NCBI RefSeq assembly: GCF_900205865.1
Contig: NZ_LT906662.1
Span: forward strand, 3,299,411-3,363,410
DNA length: 64,000 bases
Source: Thermoanaerobacterium sp. RBIITD
Lineage (GTDB): Bacteria; Bacillota; Thermoanaerobacteria; Thermoanaerobacterales; Thermoanaerobacteraceae
Reading direction: 5' to 3'
The position numbers and the translations under genes were made by a program. Positions 27,359 to 35,283 of this stretch are shown here, piece by piece (the first letter of the stretch is position 1; each line of letters begins with the position of its first letter). Below the pieces are notes generated by a model that was given only the letters and a program-made list of their open reading frames with translations, ran no database searches and was not told where the DNA came from.

Positions 27359-28087
27359 TCAAATATCTGAATACCCTATTTGCATAAGATAATCTATATC
27401 TTGTTTGGTTAAATATTTCTTGTCCAAGAGATCAGGGCGTAAATTTAATGTAAGTTCTAAAGACTTCTGTCTTCTCCATTTAGCTATCTCCGCATGATTA
27501 CCAGACAGTAACACTTTAGGTACTTCCATACCGTTAAAATTTTCTGGTCGCGTATATTGAGGATATTCTAGTAAACCGTTATAGAAAGACTCATCCATAA
27601 AGCTTTCATCTTGTGGCAAAACACCGTGTATCAACCTTGATACAGAATCAATAACTGCCATTGCAGCTATTTCGCCACCAGTCATGATGAAATCTCCCAT
27701 TGATATCTCTTCATCTATCACTGAGTACGCCCTCTCGTCAATTCCTTCATAATGTCCACACAATAGTATTATTTCATCATATCTTGAAATTTCTACAGCT
27801 TTTTTTTGATCAAACTTTTTCCCCTTAGGGCCCATATAAAAAACCGGTATATCTTTAGATGATTTGACAGCATTTATTGCGTCGTATATTGGTTGAACCA
27901 TCATAACCATGCCATACCCGCCACCATATGGGTAATCATCCGTTTTTTTATGTCTATCCTTTGAATAGTCCCTGATATTAACCAAATTTACTTTAATCAA
28001 ATCTCTTTCAATAGCCCTTTTTAAAATGCTATTCCTAAGTATTCCTTCAAACATATCAGGAAAAATCGTCAAAACATTGAATATCAT
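27359..28087 (-). CDS. trmD: tRNA (guanine-37-N1)-methyltransferase
   Basis: A 242-aa SPOUT methyltransferase that makes m1G37, preventing frameshifts. It starts [17 protein letters not shown]; the knot carries [20 protein letters not shown] and [15 protein letters not shown]; the C-terminus has [14 protein letters not shown] and the [14 protein letters not shown] motif. The start overlaps the rimM stop by one base (TAATG). Confidence 0.98.
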   Translation of the reverse strand: MIFNVLTIFPDMFEGILRNSILKRAIERDLIKVNLVNIRDYSKDRHKKTDDYPYGGGYGMVMMVQPIYDAINAVKSSKDIPVFYMGPKGKKFDQKKAVEISRYDEIILLCGHYEGIDERAYSVIDEEISMGDFIMTGGEIAAMAVIDSVSRLIHGVLPQDESFMDESFYNGLLEYPQYTRPENFNGMEVPKVLLSGNHAEIAKWRRQKSLELTLNLRPDLLDKKYLTKQDIDYLMQIGYSDI

Positions 28088-28587
28088 TATAGCCCCTCCA
28101 AAAGGTGGACTGTCATTTTACGCTCTTTAATATCAACCTTTTTTATTACATCTTTTATGGCAGGTATCAAAATATCTCTATCATCAGTTTTTACAACATA
28201 GACATCATTTGCACCGGTTTTTAAAACATCCTTTAATATGCCTAGCTCTTTTTGATCATCTGTATATACTCTCATGTTTAGCAAGTCCTTAATAAAATAT
28301 TCATCATCATCCAGCTTTACAGCATTATCTCTTGTTATCTTTATCAACTTGCCTTTTAATCTTTCTGCTTCATTTCTATCATTTATTTCTTTAAATTTTA
28401 CAATCACAAGATTTTTTATAAACCTGACTGTTTCAATATTTAAAGAAGTTTTACCTGTTTTATCAAATATATACACATAGTCTAAATCATAAAATCTATC
28501 TAAATGATCTGTAAGAGGAAAAACTTTTACTTCTCCATTTACACCGTATGCAGATGTTATCTTACCTACGGATAAATAATCATCCAT
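28087..28587 (-). CDS. rimM: 16S rRNA processing protein RimM
   Basis: A 166-aa 30S maturation factor that binds S19. The N-terminal beta-barrel starts YLSVGKITSAYGVNGEVKV with PLTDHLDRF, and the C-terminal PRC-barrel begins near DDEYFIKDLLNMRVY and contains DVYVVKTDDRDILIPAI. The ATG at 28587 has AGGTGAT upstream. Confidence 0.96.
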   Translation of the reverse strand: MDDYLSVGKITSAYGVNGEVKVFPLTDHLDRFYDLDYVYIFDKTGKTSLNIETVRFIKNLVIVKFKEINDRNEAERLKGKLIKITRDNAVKLDDDEYFIKDLLNMRVYTDDQKELGILKDVLKTGANDVYVVKTDDRDILIPAIKDVIKKVDIKERKMTVHLLEGL

Positions 28588-28596
28588 GAAAATCAC

Positions 28597-28824
28597 CTAA
28601 ATTATTTCTACAACAACGCGCTTCTTTTCCTTTGTTGCGGCCGCTTTAACAAGTGTTCTTATTGCTTTTGCAATTCTACCTTGCTTTCCTATTACCTTTC
28701 CCATGTCCTCTGGTGCAACCTTTAATTCTATGATTATTGATTGTTCACCTTCAATTTCATTTATTTGTACAGCATCAGGATTATCTACTAGAGATTTGGC
28801 TATAAATTTTACTAACTCACCCAT
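28597..28824 (-). CDS. khpA: KhpA (YlqC), KH-domain RNA-binding protein
   Basis: A 75-aa single KH domain. The GxxG loop lies in GKVIGKQGRIAKAIRTLV (about residues 42-59). It starts MGELVKFIAKSLVDNPDAV. KhpA forms a dimer with KhpB (Jag) to bind small and messenger RNAs in Gram-positives. It sits between rpsP and rimM as in Bacillus. Confidence 0.95.
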   Translation of the reverse strand: MGELVKFIAKSLVDNPDAVQINEIEGEQSIIIELKVAPEDMGKVIGKQGRIAKAIRTLVKAAATKEKKRVVVEII

Positions 28825-28851
28825 AACTATCCCTTCCTACAAAAGAGAATT

Positions 28852-29109
28852 TTAACCATTAATTCTATCAAATATACCTTCCTTTTTAAATAATGCTCTG
28901 ACTGTATCAGATGGCTGTGCTCCAACTTTTAACCATTTTATAGCTTTTTCTGAATCAATTTTTATTTCTTTTGGATTTGAAACAGGGTTATAATAACCAA
29001 TTTCGTCTATAAATCTACCATCACGTGGAGACCTTGAATCAGCCACAACAAATCTATAAAATGGAGATTTTTTAGCCCCCATTCTTTTTAACCTAATCTT
29101 AACTGCCAC
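28852..29109 (-). CDS. rpsP: 30S ribosomal protein S16
   Basis: An 85-aa S16: [40 protein letters not shown] and a C-terminus ending in a KKEG-IFDR-type tail. The GTG start at 29109 is chosen because AAGGAGGTGAT lies directly upstream; the frame is open further but without a site. Confidence 0.97.
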   Translation of the reverse strand: MAVKIRLKRMGAKKSPFYRFVVADSRSPRDGRFIDEIGYYNPVSNPKEIKIDSEKAIKWLKVGAQPSDTVRALFKKEGIFDRING

Positions 29110-29139
29110 TTTATCACCTCCTTCAAATGAATATAACAA

Positions 29140-30480
29140 TTATCTAAAAAATGGCATTTTTCGTTTGGCCATTTTTATATTATTGCCTACATCAGCAAAT
29201 TTCTTCATCATTTTCTTCGTTTGTTCAAATTGCTTTAATAAACTATTTACTTGTTGAATGGTAGTACCGCTTCCAGCAGCTATTCTTTTTTTTCTACTGC
29301 CATTAATGATAGAGGGATTTTGTCTTTCTTCTTTGGTCATTGATTGTATTATTGCTTCAATTCTTCTTATATCCTTATCACTTACATTTACACCTTTAAA
29401 TTTTGACATATTTACTCCAGGTATCATAGAAAATAGCTGGTCTATCGGTCCCATATTTTTTAACCCTTGCAACTGTTCAAGGAAATCATCGAAAGAAAAC
29501 TGCTGCTCTAAAATCTTTTTTTGAAGCTCTAATGCCTTTTTTTCATCAATCTGGGACTGAGCTTTTTCAATTAAACTCAAGACATCGCCCATGCCCAAAA
29601 TCCTTGATGCCATTCTGTCGGGATGAAATACTTCTATGTCAGTCAACTTCTCTCCCGATGCTATAAATTTAATAGGCTTATGTGTAACAGCTTTTACTGA
29701 TAATGCTGCACCACCTCTCGTATCGCCATCCAGCTTTGTCAATATAACACCATCTATATCGAGCTTATCATTAAATGACTCTGCCACATTGACGACATCT
29801 TGACCAGTCATTGCATCCACAACCAAAAGTATCTCATTTGGATTTACAGCATCTTTTATATTTTTAAGCTCATCCATAAGCTCTTCATCGATATGAAGCC
29901 TTCCAGCCGTATCAATTATTACAACATTATAATTGTTGTTTTTGGCAAAATCAACAGCACCTTTTGCAATATCAACAGGTGTCGTTTTGTCACCCATAGA
30001 AAACACCGGTACATTGATAGATGATCCGACAACTTGAAGCTGTTTAATGGCTGCCGGTCTATATATATCACATGCAACAAGAATGGGATTTTTACCTTTC
30101 GATTTTAAATAATTAGCAAGTTTGCCACTTGTCGTCGTCTTACCGGAACCTTGCAATCCAACCATCATAATAATTGTCGGAGGCTTATCGCTGAAATTAA
30201 TCTTGCTTTCTTTAGAACCCATCAAAGCTGTCAATTCATCATTGACAATCTTTATGACATGCTGCGCAGGTGTAAGGCTTTCCATTACCTCTTGTCCTAA
30301 AGACTTTTCAGTAACAGTATTTATAAATTCTTTAACAACTTTAAAATTGACATCAGCTTCCAGAAGTGCTATTTTGACTTCTTTCATCGCTTCTTTTACA
30401 TCTTTTTCACTTAACTTCCCCTTACCTCTAAGCTTTTTAAATATATCCTGAAGCTTTCCAGTAAGACTCTCAAAAGCCAT
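29140..30480 (-). CDS. ffh: Ffh, signal recognition particle GTPase
   Basis: The 446-aa SRP54 homologue targets nascent membrane and secreted proteins. The N domain (residues 1-90) leads to the G domain with GLQGSGKTTTSGKLA, DTAGRLHIDEELMDEL and TKLDGDTRGGAALS. The Met-rich M domain starts near residue 300 (MGPIDQLFSMIPGVNM; RIAAGSGTTIQQVN). Its receptor FtsY is encoded at 50579. ylxM precedes it. Confidence 0.98.
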   Translation of the reverse strand: MAFESLTGKLQDIFKKLRGKGKLSEKDVKEAMKEVKIALLEADVNFKVVKEFINTVTEKSLGQEVMESLTPAQHVIKIVNDELTALMGSKESKINFSDKPPTIIMMVGLQGSGKTTTSGKLANYLKSKGKNPILVACDIYRPAAIKQLQVVGSSINVPVFSMGDKTTPVDIAKGAVDFAKNNNYNVVIIDTAGRLHIDEELMDELKNIKDAVNPNEILLVVDAMTGQDVVNVAESFNDKLDIDGVILTKLDGDTRGGAALSVKAVTHKPIKFIASGEKLTDIEVFHPDRMASRILGMGDVLSLIEKAQSQIDEKKALELQKKILEQQFSFDDFLEQLQGLKNMGPIDQLFSMIPGVNMSKFKGVNVSDKDIRRIEAIIQSMTKEERQNPSIINGSRKKRIAAGSGTTIQQVNSLLKQFEQTKKMMKKFADVGNNIKMAKRKMPFFR

Positions 30481-30507
30481 TAAAAAACCTCCTAAAATAT
30501 CTTATAT

Positions 30508-30861
30508 TTATAATTCAATCTCATCAAGTTCTTTTTGTATCTCATCCAGTACCCTTAAAGCACTCTTATCAGAAATATTTATTTTTGCATCATCTATAAT
30601 GCGTTTTATGTTATTAATTTTCGCAATACTAGAATTATATTTCTTGACAAGACCCAGCTTTTCTTCGTAGTATTTTAATACACTTTCAGCCCTTTTAAGC
30701 GAATCGTAAACACCCTGTCTTGAAATATTAAGTTCCTGCGATATCTCGCCTAATGAATAGTCATCCATATAATACATTTTAAATATATCCATCTGTTTAC
30801 CTGTAAGTAGCGAGCCGTAAAAATCAAATAAAACATTCATTTCCACAAAATCTGTATTCAT
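30508..30861 (-). CDS. ylxM: YlxM, HTH regulator/partner of the SRP operon
   Basis: A 117-aa sigma-region-4-like helix-turn-helix protein: LTGKQMDIFKMYYMDDYSLG, EISQELNISRQGVYDSLKRA is the HTH. YlxM binds SRP components in some cocci. It is the first gene behind the promoter at 30899-30927. The ATG at 30861 has AGGTGG upstream. Confidence 0.92.
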   Translation of the reverse strand: MNTDFVEMNVLFDFYGSLLTGKQMDIFKMYYMDDYSLGEISQELNISRQGVYDSLKRAESVLKYYEEKLGLVKKYNSSIAKINNIKRIIDDAKINISDKSALRVLDEIQKELDEIEL

Positions 30862-30898
30862 AAATACCACCTGTTAAGGTACTGAGCTTTACAGATAA

Positions 30899-30927
30899 AT
30901 TTTATATGAGAAAAATTATTTTGTCAA
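30899..30927 (-). promoter_or_regulatory. Strong SigA promoter of the ylxM-ffh operon
   Basis: TTGACA (30922-30927, minus) and TAAAAT (30899-30904) are separated by exactly 17 bases. The implied start lies about 30 bases before the ylxM ATG. This is the best vegetative promoter match in the window. Confidence 0.85.
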
Positions 30928-30963
30928 GTTTTTTATTCTATATTGTGGTTAACCTGATACAAA

Positions 30964-30996
30964 AAATAATATACTCAAAATTGGAGTATATTATTT
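30964..30996 (-). terminator. AT-rich intrinsic terminator
   Basis: A perfect 13-bp stem (aaataatatactc / gagtatattattt) with a 7-base loop, followed in the minus direction by a U run. It insulates the ylxM-ffh promoter from transcription coming from the accessory region. It abuts the IS end that starts at about 30996. Confidence 0.7.
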
Positions 30997-31038
30997 GGAG
31001 TACTATAATAAAAATGCAGTCACAAAACTCACGAAATA
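30996..31038 (+). repeat. IS3-like left-end sequence, copy 1
   Basis: Begins TGGAGT and carries AATAAAA, CAGTC and AAAACTCACGAA blocks. The same blocks in the same order recur at 33624-33663. Copy 1 lies about 40 bases before the orfA remnant, where an IS left end is expected. Confidence 0.6.
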
Positions 31039-31076
31039 CGATAAAATTATTAATGTATGAAAGTGAGGAATGTACA

Positions 31077-31441
31077 ATGACTGCCTATGAAAAACATTTA
31101 AGGAAGAAGCTGTTAAATTATCAGACGAAATTGGGCTTGCCAAAGCATCAGAACAGCTGGGTATCCCATATGATACCCTTTCAGGATGGAGACAGAAACG
31201 TAAGAAGTACAATGAGAAAGCACATGTTGGAAACGAAAATAAACGTACACAAAGTCAAAGCAGCCGGGAAAATGAGCTTGAAAAAGAGAATGCAGAGCTA
31301 CGCCGTGCAAATGAGATATTAAAGGATACCCTTGCTTTTTTCGTCAAAGACAGCGGGATTCATATATTGCAAATTATCTGGATTGGCTTAAAATTTAGTG
31401 TTTTGACCATCAAACGGGAAATACTTATTGAATATCCATAG
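31077..31441 (+). pseudogene. IS3-family orfA transposase remnant (frameshifted)
   Basis: The start MTAYEK is followed, after a one-base loss in the A run at 31090-31094, by a second frame reading TFKEEAVKLSDEIGLAKASE, QLGIPYDTLSGWRQKRKK and a leucine-zipper-like ENAELRRANEILKDTLAFF. This is the OrfA HTH protein of IS3-type elements. Reading then leaves the family sequence near 31345, and no orfB follows. GAGGA precedes the ATG. The element is dead: frameshifted and missing its catalytic DDE part and right end. Bases 31442-31545 hold nothing recognisable. Confidence 0.8.
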
Positions 31442-31545
31442 CATAATTGGTTATATTAATAGCCAAGCGCAAAACGTTGAAGTGCCAAATTATCAACAAG
31501 TAACTTTCTCCGCCATACCAAATCCCGGTATAAAGCTATTATATA

Positions 31546-32073
31546 TTATTTTAATTTTAAACTTTTTGCAATGTTCAAAGCGGTTTGTTCATCAACATCA
31601 GCAGTATTAAAATATAGGTCATAAGCAATCTTTTTTTCCTTGATAATAAAAAACAGGTGTACCTGCTCGGTTACAGTTGTTTCACCAGATGCAGCCGGGG
31701 GTGTAATTTTAAGTTTTTCCTTCACTACTTCCGTAAAAAATCCTTCAAGTGTTTTTGATTCGATAACTTCTGAATGGTTTGGCTCAAGCTGTGAAATTGG
31801 TTGTTCTGGATAATATCCTATAATATCCAGTCCACCTATCTTTTTGTTTTCTTTCTTAAATGCAAGTATATTCCCATCTAATTTCTCTGCTGTCCATTCT
31901 TTTGGAATTGAGATTTGATAAAGATCGGTTTGAATGTTTTGTTTCAATTGTGTATTTTGGGATTGATTCAATTGCTGTTCAGGATTAGTGTTAAGTTTTT
32001 TGGTTTCATTTGAACAAGATGTAAAACTCAACAAGAATATGACTGAAAATAGCAAAATAAAGAATCGATTCAT
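31546..32073 (-). CDS. Putative lipoprotein
   Basis: A 175-aa secreted protein. The N-terminus has a hydrophobic signal and a lipobox-like FTSC with Cys20, followed by an Asn/Gln-rich spacer and a compact domain (QISIPKEWTAEKLDGNILAF onward) that resembles small PsbP/YjgB-like lipoprotein domains only in a general way. I do not recognise a family. It has its own GGAGG and a TATAAT box upstream inside an inverted-repeat arrangement. It sits next to a secreted SpoIID-domain gene, so a cell-envelope role is possible but unproven. Confidence 0.75.
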   Translation of the reverse strand: MNRFFILLFSVIFLLSFTSCSNETKKLNTNPEQQLNQSQNTQLKQNIQTDLYQISIPKEWTAEKLDGNILAFKKENKKIGGLDIIGYYPEQPISQLEPNHSEVIESKTLEGFFTEVVKEKLKITPPAASGETTVTEQVHLFFIIKEKKIAYDLYFNTADVDEQTALNIAKSLKLK

Positions 32074-32112
32074 TTATATGCCTCCGTTTTGTAATAATTT
32101 TACTTAATTAAT

Positions 32113-32157
32113 ATTATACGCGTTGAAAGAACCACTTAAAAGGGAATCTTTCAACGC
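32113..32157 (-). promoter_or_regulatory. Promoter-proximal inverted repeat upstream of the lipoprotein gene
   Basis: Perfect 11-base arms (GCGTTGAAAGA and TCTTTCAACGC, 32147-32157 and 32120-32130) flank a 16-base centre, and TATAAT (32113-32118) follows directly. The arms would cover the -35 and spacer region. There is no U run, so an operator or a leader hairpin is more likely than a terminator. Confidence 0.5.
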
Positions 32158-32171
32158 ATATCAGCTTACTT

Positions 32172-33389
32172 TTAATACGAGAATGTCGCTATTGCACCCG
32201 ATGACTTATCAGAGTTATCGTAGTAATAGTGGCACATTTGAATATAAGTTTTTGTTCCCTGGTCAGCCCAATATTTTGTCCCCCATTGAGACATTTTACC
32301 TGAGCTTTGTGTTCCAGGCTGTCCTTGTGTACCTGCCAAGTATTGTGTTTCAAAAACAGCTCCACTTGAATTTTCTAACCCTACGCCTCCAACATTATTT
32401 ATTGCAGTTGTAGTGGAACTTACCTCTGTATTATCAATAAACACTTGGTCTGCTGTTGTATCTTTTACGTCAGCATTAAGCGAAGGCCACTTTGGATGGT
32501 AAACATGATACCAGCCGTACATTTTAACAGCCATTGCACCTGCTTTTAACGATTCCGAAGGCCAAGTTGAATACCATTCATTGGGAAGTACGTTTTTTAC
32601 ATAATAGTAGAAATCTGTACTTATTGTTTTGTGGTAATTGGGATCCGATGAAGAACGATCATGATAAACCCTTATGTAATCAGGACGTACGTGATCGCCT
32701 GTTGATAACACTCCCATTGGAGCTTCTTGTATATCTGCAGAGTTTATTCCTTTTTCAATTTGAATGCCGCGGTAACTGGCTTTATTACTTTCAATAAGCT
32801 TTCCTTCTTTATTAACAATATCACCATTGATTCGAGCTTTAATTATTTTCAGTGCTTCCTTCTCATCTTCGCTGCCAAATCCATAACCAGCGGGTATAAG
32901 TATTTCCAATGGAGCATCTGACATTTCAATTACTTTCCAATTGTCGGCTTCCTTGCCCAACACTACTAAGTTATAATTTACTCCATTGAAGAAATATTTG
33001 TTCTCTTTTTTTACTCTGTAATCTATCCCAACCAAATATGCCTGAACTTCATTATACTGCTGTTTATACTGGGATAGATTAGTTAATTGGGCAACCACAT
33101 CATCTGAAAGGGCTTTCATTTCCTTAATTTTTGCTGATTTTACATTAAATATACCCAACCCATTCTTTGCATTATCAGCGTCATTGATAAACCCTTGAAT
33201 ACCTTCTCGATTTATATTTGCCTGTAGATCAACATAAGTTTTCCAATCGCCTTTGTTGATTGAATCGACAAGCAAATTGACAACTGTCTGAGAGTTATCA
33301 ACTTTATCATTTACACTTACTGCAAATGCGGATGAGAGACTTAATACGAGCATACATACTACTATCAAAAATGTAACTGTACGTTTCAT
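32172..33389 (-). CDS. Secreted SpoIID/LytB-domain protein
   Basis: A 405-aa exported protein with a signal peptide (about 23 residues, ending SSAFA). The middle (about 25-190) is an uncharacterised domain with YNLVVLGKEADNWKVIEMSD. The C-terminal part has SpoIID/LytB features: a YYYVKNVLPNEWYSTWPSE block, then LKAGAMAVKMYGWYHVYHP, and a final SGKMSQWGTKYWADQG block. SpoIID-type enzymes are lytic transglycosylases acting on peptidoglycan; the equivalent Glu is in PNEWYSTWPSE. Position outside a sporulation operon suggests a wall-modifying or adhesive role. Whether it is catalytic cannot be read from the sequence. Confidence 0.82.
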   Translation of the reverse strand: MKRTVTFLIVVCMLVLSLSSAFAVSVNDKVDNSQTVVNLLVDSINKGDWKTYVDLQANINREGIQGFINDADNAKNGLGIFNVKSAKIKEMKALSDDVVAQLTNLSQYKQQYNEVQAYLVGIDYRVKKENKYFFNGVNYNLVVLGKEADNWKVIEMSDAPLEILIPAGYGFGSEDEKEALKIIKARINGDIVNKEGKLIESNKASYRGIQIEKGINSADIQEAPMGVLSTGDHVRPDYIRVYHDRSSSDPNYHKTISTDFYYYVKNVLPNEWYSTWPSESLKAGAMAVKMYGWYHVYHPKWPSLNADVKDTTADQVFIDNTEVSSTTTAINNVGGVGLENSSGAVFETQYLAGTQGQPGTQSSGKMSQWGTKYWADQGTKTYIQMCHYYYDNSDKSSGAIATFSY

Positions 33390-33500
33390 TGCAATATTCC
33401 TCCTTGTTTTTTTATGATTGACTTTACACCCCTTTGGGTGTATCTTTGTAGTGCAAGGCTCTCTAATATCCTCTTAATCAAAGACTTTAAGTGGTCAGAA

Positions 33501-33566
33501 TTAGGTGGATAAATTGGAGCCTTTTTTGTTGCCTGATAATATATCCGGTGACCTTATATTTAACAT
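33501..33566 (-). CDS. Possible 21-codon small ORF
   Basis: An ATG with an excellent GAAAGGAGG site about 8 bases upstream opens a 21-codon frame (starts MLNIRSPDILSG). It may be a real small peptide, a leader, or the surviving 5' end of a gene truncated when the SpoIID gene and the IS end were joined. No family is recognised. A 7-bp hairpin (tacaccc/gggtgta, around 33430-33450) lies between it and the SpoIID gene. Confidence 0.25.
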   Translation of the reverse strand: MLNIRSPDILSGNKKGSNLST

Positions 33567-33623
33567 GATGTGTACCTCCTTTCGCTTTTCTTTAGTTTTT
33601 TGAGGAAGTCCCAATTAACCATC

Positions 33624-33663
33624 TGGAGTTGTCAATAAAAGTACAGTCTGAAAACTCACGAAG
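33624..33663 (+). repeat. IS3-like left-end sequence, copy 2
   Basis: TGGAGT, AATAAAA, CAGTC and AAAACTCACGAA blocks repeat those at 30996-31038 in the same orientation, but no orfA follows. Instead the sequence joins directly to the truncated 3' end of the radical-SAM gene, as if a deletion ended at the IS end. Confidence 0.55.
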
Positions 33664-34055
33664 TAAATTTTTGTATATGAGCGAAGCGTGTTGAAAGTTC
33701 ATATCTATGAGTAATGTCTGCATCTATACAACAATGAATACATTTTAAATTACATCTATTAGTTAGTTCAAAACCAATTGACTTGATATTATTAGATTCA
33801 AAAGTATTATTAATAAGCTTTTTATTAAGAAGTCTATTATAAACTTCTGTTATAAATTTTTTATCTTCATTATCTATTATGCAGTTATTTAATTCCTCAA
33901 TATCTAATCTATTATTTACAACATATTTAAATATATCATATACTTCCTTTTGATATTCTAATCCATTGTCCACTTTTTCTATTATATATTACAACGTTGT
34001 TATCATATTCAATGGTATGCGTATAATTACTAAAAACAATTTTTGAAGGGTTCAC
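33656..34055 (-). pseudogene. Radical-SAM peptide maturase, frameshifted and truncated
   Basis: From a GTG at 34055 (GGAGG upstream) the frame reads VNPSKIVFSNYTHTIEYDN and VVIYNRKSGQWIRISK. One extra base near 33944-33950 then moves it to a second frame, EVYDIFKYVVNNRLDIEELN, and on to SIGFELTNRCNLKCIHCCID, which holds the CxxxCxxC iron-sulfur motif of radical-SAM enzymes. The coding sequence stops making sense at the IS end (33663). The N-terminal leader-binding-like part plus an early radical-SAM motif is the layout of SPASM-type enzymes that modify ribosomal peptides. Only about a third of the gene survives. Confidence 0.78.
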
Positions 34056-34415
34056 ATGTACACCGCCCTCCATTTATAATTTTTAATTTTCTTTTAATAT
34101 CTCACTCATTCTCAGATTCTCACGATCTTCAAAGAAGCCCTCATTTATATTAATGCTATTTATTTATGAATTTTACATGTGATAAGTAACCTAAATAAGC
34201 TTCTATTGTTTTTTCCATATTTTGGCTTATGGATTCCACTTAAGCTCATGTGTCATACCCTCCCATGTCTCACAGGATCTTTGTCCTTAATTCCTTCGTT
34301 CTGCCTTACATGAAGTAGATGTCAGCTATGCTCCCTTTGATATTAAATATTTAATCAATTCTTTAACGAATTGATTTCTCTATTTTCATTTTACAATGAT
34401 AAATTTCCAATGTCT
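34056..34415 (-). other. Decayed coding fragments between regulator and maturase remnant
   Basis: No intact gene. Three short open stretches on the minus strand look like C-terminal tails: NQFVKELIKYLISKGA (near 34330-34375), a stretch ending MEKTIEAYLGYLSHVKFINK (near 34160-34220), and INEGFFEDRENLRMSEILKE (near 34085-34150). The second loosely recalls the C-terminus of retron/DGR-type reverse transcriptases, but it is too short for a call. They suggest several genes were lost here. Confidence 0.35.
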
Positions 34416-34471
34416 ACTATATCTTTGTATAGTTTTTACATAAAAACCAAAAAACTATACAAAGATATAGT
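34416..34471. repeat. Perfect 22-bp inverted repeat
   Basis: Arms 34416-34437 and 34450-34471 are exact reverse complements (ACTATATCTTTGTATAG plus five T) around a 12-base loop. It begins 6 bases after the GAF-LuxR stop codon. The arms are AT-rich and end in T runs that lie inside the hairpin, so it could terminate in either direction, or be a small palindromic element. Confidence 0.75.
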
Positions 34472-34476
34472 CTAGT

Positions 34477-35259
34477 TTATTCAATATCTATTAAATTTAA
34501 CTTTGTTGCCTCTACTATTGCTTCTTGAATGCTTTTTACACATAGTTTCTCAATTATTTTCTTCTTATGATATTTTACAGTAACTGGTTTAATCCCAAGT
34601 TCTCTTGATATTGTCAATTCTTTATAGCCTTTTGCAAGCATTATCAATATTTTTATTTGTTTGTCTGTAAAATCTATATTTTTGTTTACTAGTTCAGAAT
34701 TCTTTAAACAGTTTTTATATTCATTGGCAATTTTATCTGAAAGCAATTCGACAACCACATTCATTTCTTCTGTCATATCTTTTTCTATCGTTGAAACATC
34801 TAAATATCCTATTATTTTTTCATCTACAATTATTGGAGCAGCAATGCAATGCCATTTTTTTAGAATGTCACAATAATGATACTGGGGTTCCAAATATACT
34901 AATCTTTTTAGTTTCATCGCCATTGATATGGCATTTGTACCTATGGCTTCTTCTTTAAAAGATATGCCAATTGAACAGTCAAAATTGATGTGACATAGGA
35001 TTTTCTCATGACACATCGTATCCAAAAGATATCCTTCATCGTCAGTTAATAAAAATATGTATTTATCCTTTAAGCTCCTTAAAATATTGCCAACAACATT
35101 TTTAAATGTCTCAATTAATGTCATATTTTTCTTTAATCTGATTTGCAAATCATTTCCTCTTGAAATTATTGCAGGATGTGCAATCGAACTTGTAAGCCCT
35201 GCTTCTACGCATCTTTTGTATGAATGAAGTATTTCATCATATATTTGCATATTTCCCAT
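34477..35259 (-). CDS. GAF-domain LuxR-type transcriptional regulator
   Basis: A 260-aa protein. The N-terminus (HSYKRCVEAGLTSSIAHP) and the GAF domain (about residues 50-170; GISFKEEAIGTNAISMAM, KKWHCIAAPIIVDEKIIGYLD) are of the AcoR/sigma-54-activator type, but the AAA+ domain is absent. Instead the C-terminus is a LuxR-type HTH (FTDKQIKILIMLAKGYKELT; ISRELGIKPVTVKYHKKKII). It probably senses a small ligand and controls neighbouring genes with SigA. The ATG at 35259 has GGGAG 6 bases upstream. Neighbours are a broken maturase gene and an IS remnant, so its targets may be partly gone. Confidence 0.82.
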   Translation of the reverse strand: MGNMQIYDEILHSYKRCVEAGLTSSIAHPAIISRGNDLQIRLKKNMTLIETFKNVVGNILRSLKDKYIFLLTDDEGYLLDTMCHEKILCHINFDCSIGISFKEEAIGTNAISMAMKLKRLVYLEPQYHYCDILKKWHCIAAPIIVDEKIIGYLDVSTIEKDMTEEMNVVVELLSDKIANEYKNCLKNSELVNKNIDFTDKQIKILIMLAKGYKELTISRELGIKPVTVKYHKKKIIEKLCVKSIQEAIVEATKLNLIDIE

Positions 35260-35283
35260 ATAAATCTCCCGTAAAACTTTCAA

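Noticed and set aside
31428-31610. Sixty-codon plus-strand frame after the IS3 remnant
   Set aside because: It overlaps the 3' end of the lipoprotein gene on the other strand, has no ribosome site and matches no IS3 OrfB motif.
30996-33663. Intact composite transposon around the SpoIID gene
   Set aside because: Both IS ends lack a complete transposase and a matching right end, and no target-site duplication was seen, so only remnants are claimed.
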